Below are positions 62,669 to 64,000 of a stretch of 64,000 bases of DNA, piece by piece. Numbering within the stretch: position 1 is the stretch's first letter; the number at the start of each line of letters is the position of its first letter. A model generated the notes under the pieces. That model was not told the DNA's origin. It did not search any database and saw nothing but the letters and a program-made list of their open reading frames with translations. Position numbers and translations under genes: made by a program. This stretch comes from Gemmata sp051859125 (GTDB lineage: Bacteria; Planctomycetota; Planctomycetia; Gemmatales; Gemmataceae). The DNA lies in assembly GCF_051859125.1 (NCBI RefSeq), contig NZ_JBHYGG010000079.1:11730-75729 (forward strand), written 5' to 3'.

Positions 62669-63895
62669 GTGCTCACAGGAAAACTCGTCCGGGTGCGGCA
62701 CGCCAAGAACAAACTGGTCCCGCTCTACATCGAGCCGGCCGACCCGTCGCTCGTGGCGCTGGCGGATCAACTCCTGTTGGCGTACCGCGACTCTCCGGGG
62801 CGGACCCGCGGGGAGATCGCCGAGGACCTGACCGACTTCATTCCCGAGGGGCCGCGGGGGCTGCTCCCGGCCGGGCTCGCCAAGCTCCTCGAAGACCGGT
62901 GCGAGTTCGAGGTCGAGGCCGAGCAGCCGCCGGGGGAGTTGCGCGAGGCCGCGTTCGTCGCAGCCGCGGTGGCACGGGCCGAGGCGGCGAAGGCCGGCGT
63001 CCCCTTCGACCGCGCCGCCGTTCTCGCCGAGGTCGGGCGGTCGCTGACCGCCCCGCTGACGCCCGAGCAGATCGACCGCTCGCTGTTCGCGGACCTCAAG
63101 GACGAGCAGCGGGTGCAGGCGTTCGACGACATCAGCCCCGAGCACCTGTTGAACCGGTACAACGTCGCGCTGGCGCAGGCGATCCTGCTCCGCTGCACGG
63201 CGATGGAGGTCCGCATCTGGGGCGAGACCCCGGCCCGGTTCCGGCAACTGTTCCGGGCGGTCAAGTTCCACCGGCTCATCTGCTCGATCAACGAGTCGGC
63301 CGGGAACTCGTACACGCTCAAGCTCGACGGCCCGCTGTCGCTGTTCTCCTCGACGAACAAGTACGGCATGCAGCTCGCGCTGTTCCTGCCGGCGCTGCTG
63401 CACTGCAAGACGTTCGACCTGAAGGCGAACGTTCGGTGGGGGACCGAGCGCAAGGAGAAGCTGTTCGCGCTCTCCGGCGCCGACGGGCTGCGGTCGCACA
63501 CCGCGGACTTCGGCGTCTACACGCCGCCCGAGTTGCAGATGTTCGCGGACAGCTTCGCGACGAAGGTGAAGGGCTGGGTACTCGCGACCGAGCCGCACCC
63601 GATCAACCTCCCCGGCGGCGTGTGGGTGCCGGACTTCGAACTGACGCACCCGGTGACCGGCAAGAAGGTGTTCGTCGAGGTGTACGGGTTCTGGCGGAAG
63701 GGGGACGTGGAGGAGCACTACAAGAAGCTCCAGCGCGGCGTGCCCGGCAAGTTCGTCTTGTGCGTCGGTGAGCAGATGCGGGCCGACGAGGACGCCGAGG
63801 TGAACTTCGGCAACGGGGTTTACCGGTACAAGCGGACCCCGCTGCCCGAGGAAGTGGCCCGGGTCGCGGCCGCGGTCGCGGGCATCGGGGCGTAA
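62669..63895 (+). CDS. DUF790 protein, Bax1-type nuclease
   Basis: 408 residues from a GTG (VLTGKLVRVRHAKNKLVPLY) with GAGGAG upstream; the 40 codons before it do not look coding. It matches the DUF790/Bax1 family: FADLKDEQRVQAFDDISPEH, LLNRYNVALAQAILLRCTAM, then a C-terminal PD-(D/E)XK-like core with WVPDFEL near 318 and FVEVYGFWRKGDVEEHYKKL near 334. In archaea Bax1 is a structure-specific nuclease that works with XPB helicase. An XPB gene is 7.6 kb away here on the opposite strand. It is divergent from cheB. Confidence 0.85.
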   Translation: MLTGKLVRVRHAKNKLVPLYIEPADPSLVALADQLLLAYRDSPGRTRGEIAEDLTDFIPEGPRGLLPAGLAKLLEDRCEFEVEAEQPPGELREAAFVAAAVARAEAAKAGVPFDRAAVLAEVGRSLTAPLTPEQIDRSLFADLKDEQRVQAFDDISPEHLLNRYNVALAQAILLRCTAMEVRIWGETPARFRQLFRAVKFHRLICSINESAGNSYTLKLDGPLSLFSSTNKYGMQLALFLPALLHCKTFDLKANVRWGTERKEKLFALSGADGLRSHTADFGVYTPPELQMFADSFATKVKGWVLATEPHPINLPGGVWVPDFELTHPVTGKKVFVEVYGFWRKGDVEEHYKKLQRGVPGKFVLCVGEQMRADEDAEVNFGNGVYRYKRTPLPEEVARVAAAVAGIGA

Positions 63896-63943
63896 GAAGT
63901 GGTGGCGGAATGGAGTGGCGCGGCTGGGGCAGGACGAGCGCTC

Positions 63944-64000
63944 GCCCCCTCACCCGCGACTCGCAGAGCCTCGTCGCGACCTCTCCCCCGAGACCGGGGG
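63944..64000. repeat. Palindromic element, second copy, cut by window edge
   Basis: CCCCCTCACCCGCGACTCGC and the following bases match the complement of the right end of the element at 58938-59150, continuing to CTCTCCCC. The copy runs off the window, so its full length is unknown. The bases just left of it (AAGAAGTGGTGGCGGAA) also resemble the flank of the first copy. Confidence 0.7.

Noticed and set aside
1..64000. CRISPR array, rRNA, tRNA or prophage
   Set aside because: I saw no regularly spaced direct repeats, no rRNA or tRNA-like fold, and no phage structural or transposase genes on reading the window.

Overview
The window is very GC-rich (most third codon positions are G or C) and looks like chromosome from a planctomycete of the Gemmata group (Gemmataceae). 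The reasons are the gene content (Hanks-type Ser/Thr kinases with membrane anchors and long tails, BatA/vWA membrane proteins beside a Tat-exported prenyltransferase-fold protein, a haem c protein with CxxCH sites, zinc-ribbon and PEGA proteins), frequent GTG starts, and many palindromic intergenic elements. The taxonomic call is an inference; there is no rRNA or tRNA in the window.

Layout. 1-7.2 kb: a partial unknown gene, a 7Fe ferredoxin, a sigma-54 activator lacking a sensor domain, a zinc-ribbon membrane protein, RNase D, a GT-C glycosyltransferase, and two overlapping tiny genes. 7.2-9.6 kb: a MarR regulator divergent from a ketol-acid reductoisomerase with one palindromic operator between them, then a PEGA lipoprotein. 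9.8-17 kb: a B12-binding radical SAM protein between hairpin repeats, a LolD/YbbA-type ABC ATPase with a giant FtsX-type permease, and a Gfo/Idh oxidoreductase. 17-21.3 kb (minus strand): glycine cleavage genes gcvT-gcvH-gcvPA interleaved with two nuclease-fold genes and lacking gcvPB. 21.5-26.6 kb: an esterase-like exported protein, a Ser/Thr kinase and a zinc metallopeptidase-like protein. 26.7-38 kb: a four-gene envelope cluster (double-vWA fusion, DUF4175-like protein, disordered exported protein, Tat-exported prenyltransferase-fold protein). 38.1-43.8 kb: a heavy-metal RND efflux operon with His/Asp-rich accessory proteins and no outer-membrane channel.

44.9-53.1 kb holds the most coherent system: a Wsp-like chemosensory array in one direction (receiver-PP2C phosphatase, membrane MCP, CheW, CheR-TPR, CheW with a Cys motif, CheA-receiver hybrid). 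The last four genes overlap by 4 bases at each junction. A matching CheB sits alone at 61.5-62.5 kb. The first gene suggests that the output is a PP2C (RsbU/SpoIIE-type) phosphatase rather than the diguanylate cyclase of the classical Wsp system.

53.1-64 kb: an open-ended HTH fragment convergent to cheA, an XPB-type helicase, a CBS protein, a tiny membrane protein, a second Ser/Thr kinase, a haem c protein, CheB, and a DUF790/Bax1-type nuclease. XPB and Bax1 are known partners in archaeal DNA repair, so having both within 10 kb is notable. At least eight palindromic intergenic elements occur; two families appear twice, and one of these has terminal inverted repeats like a MITE.
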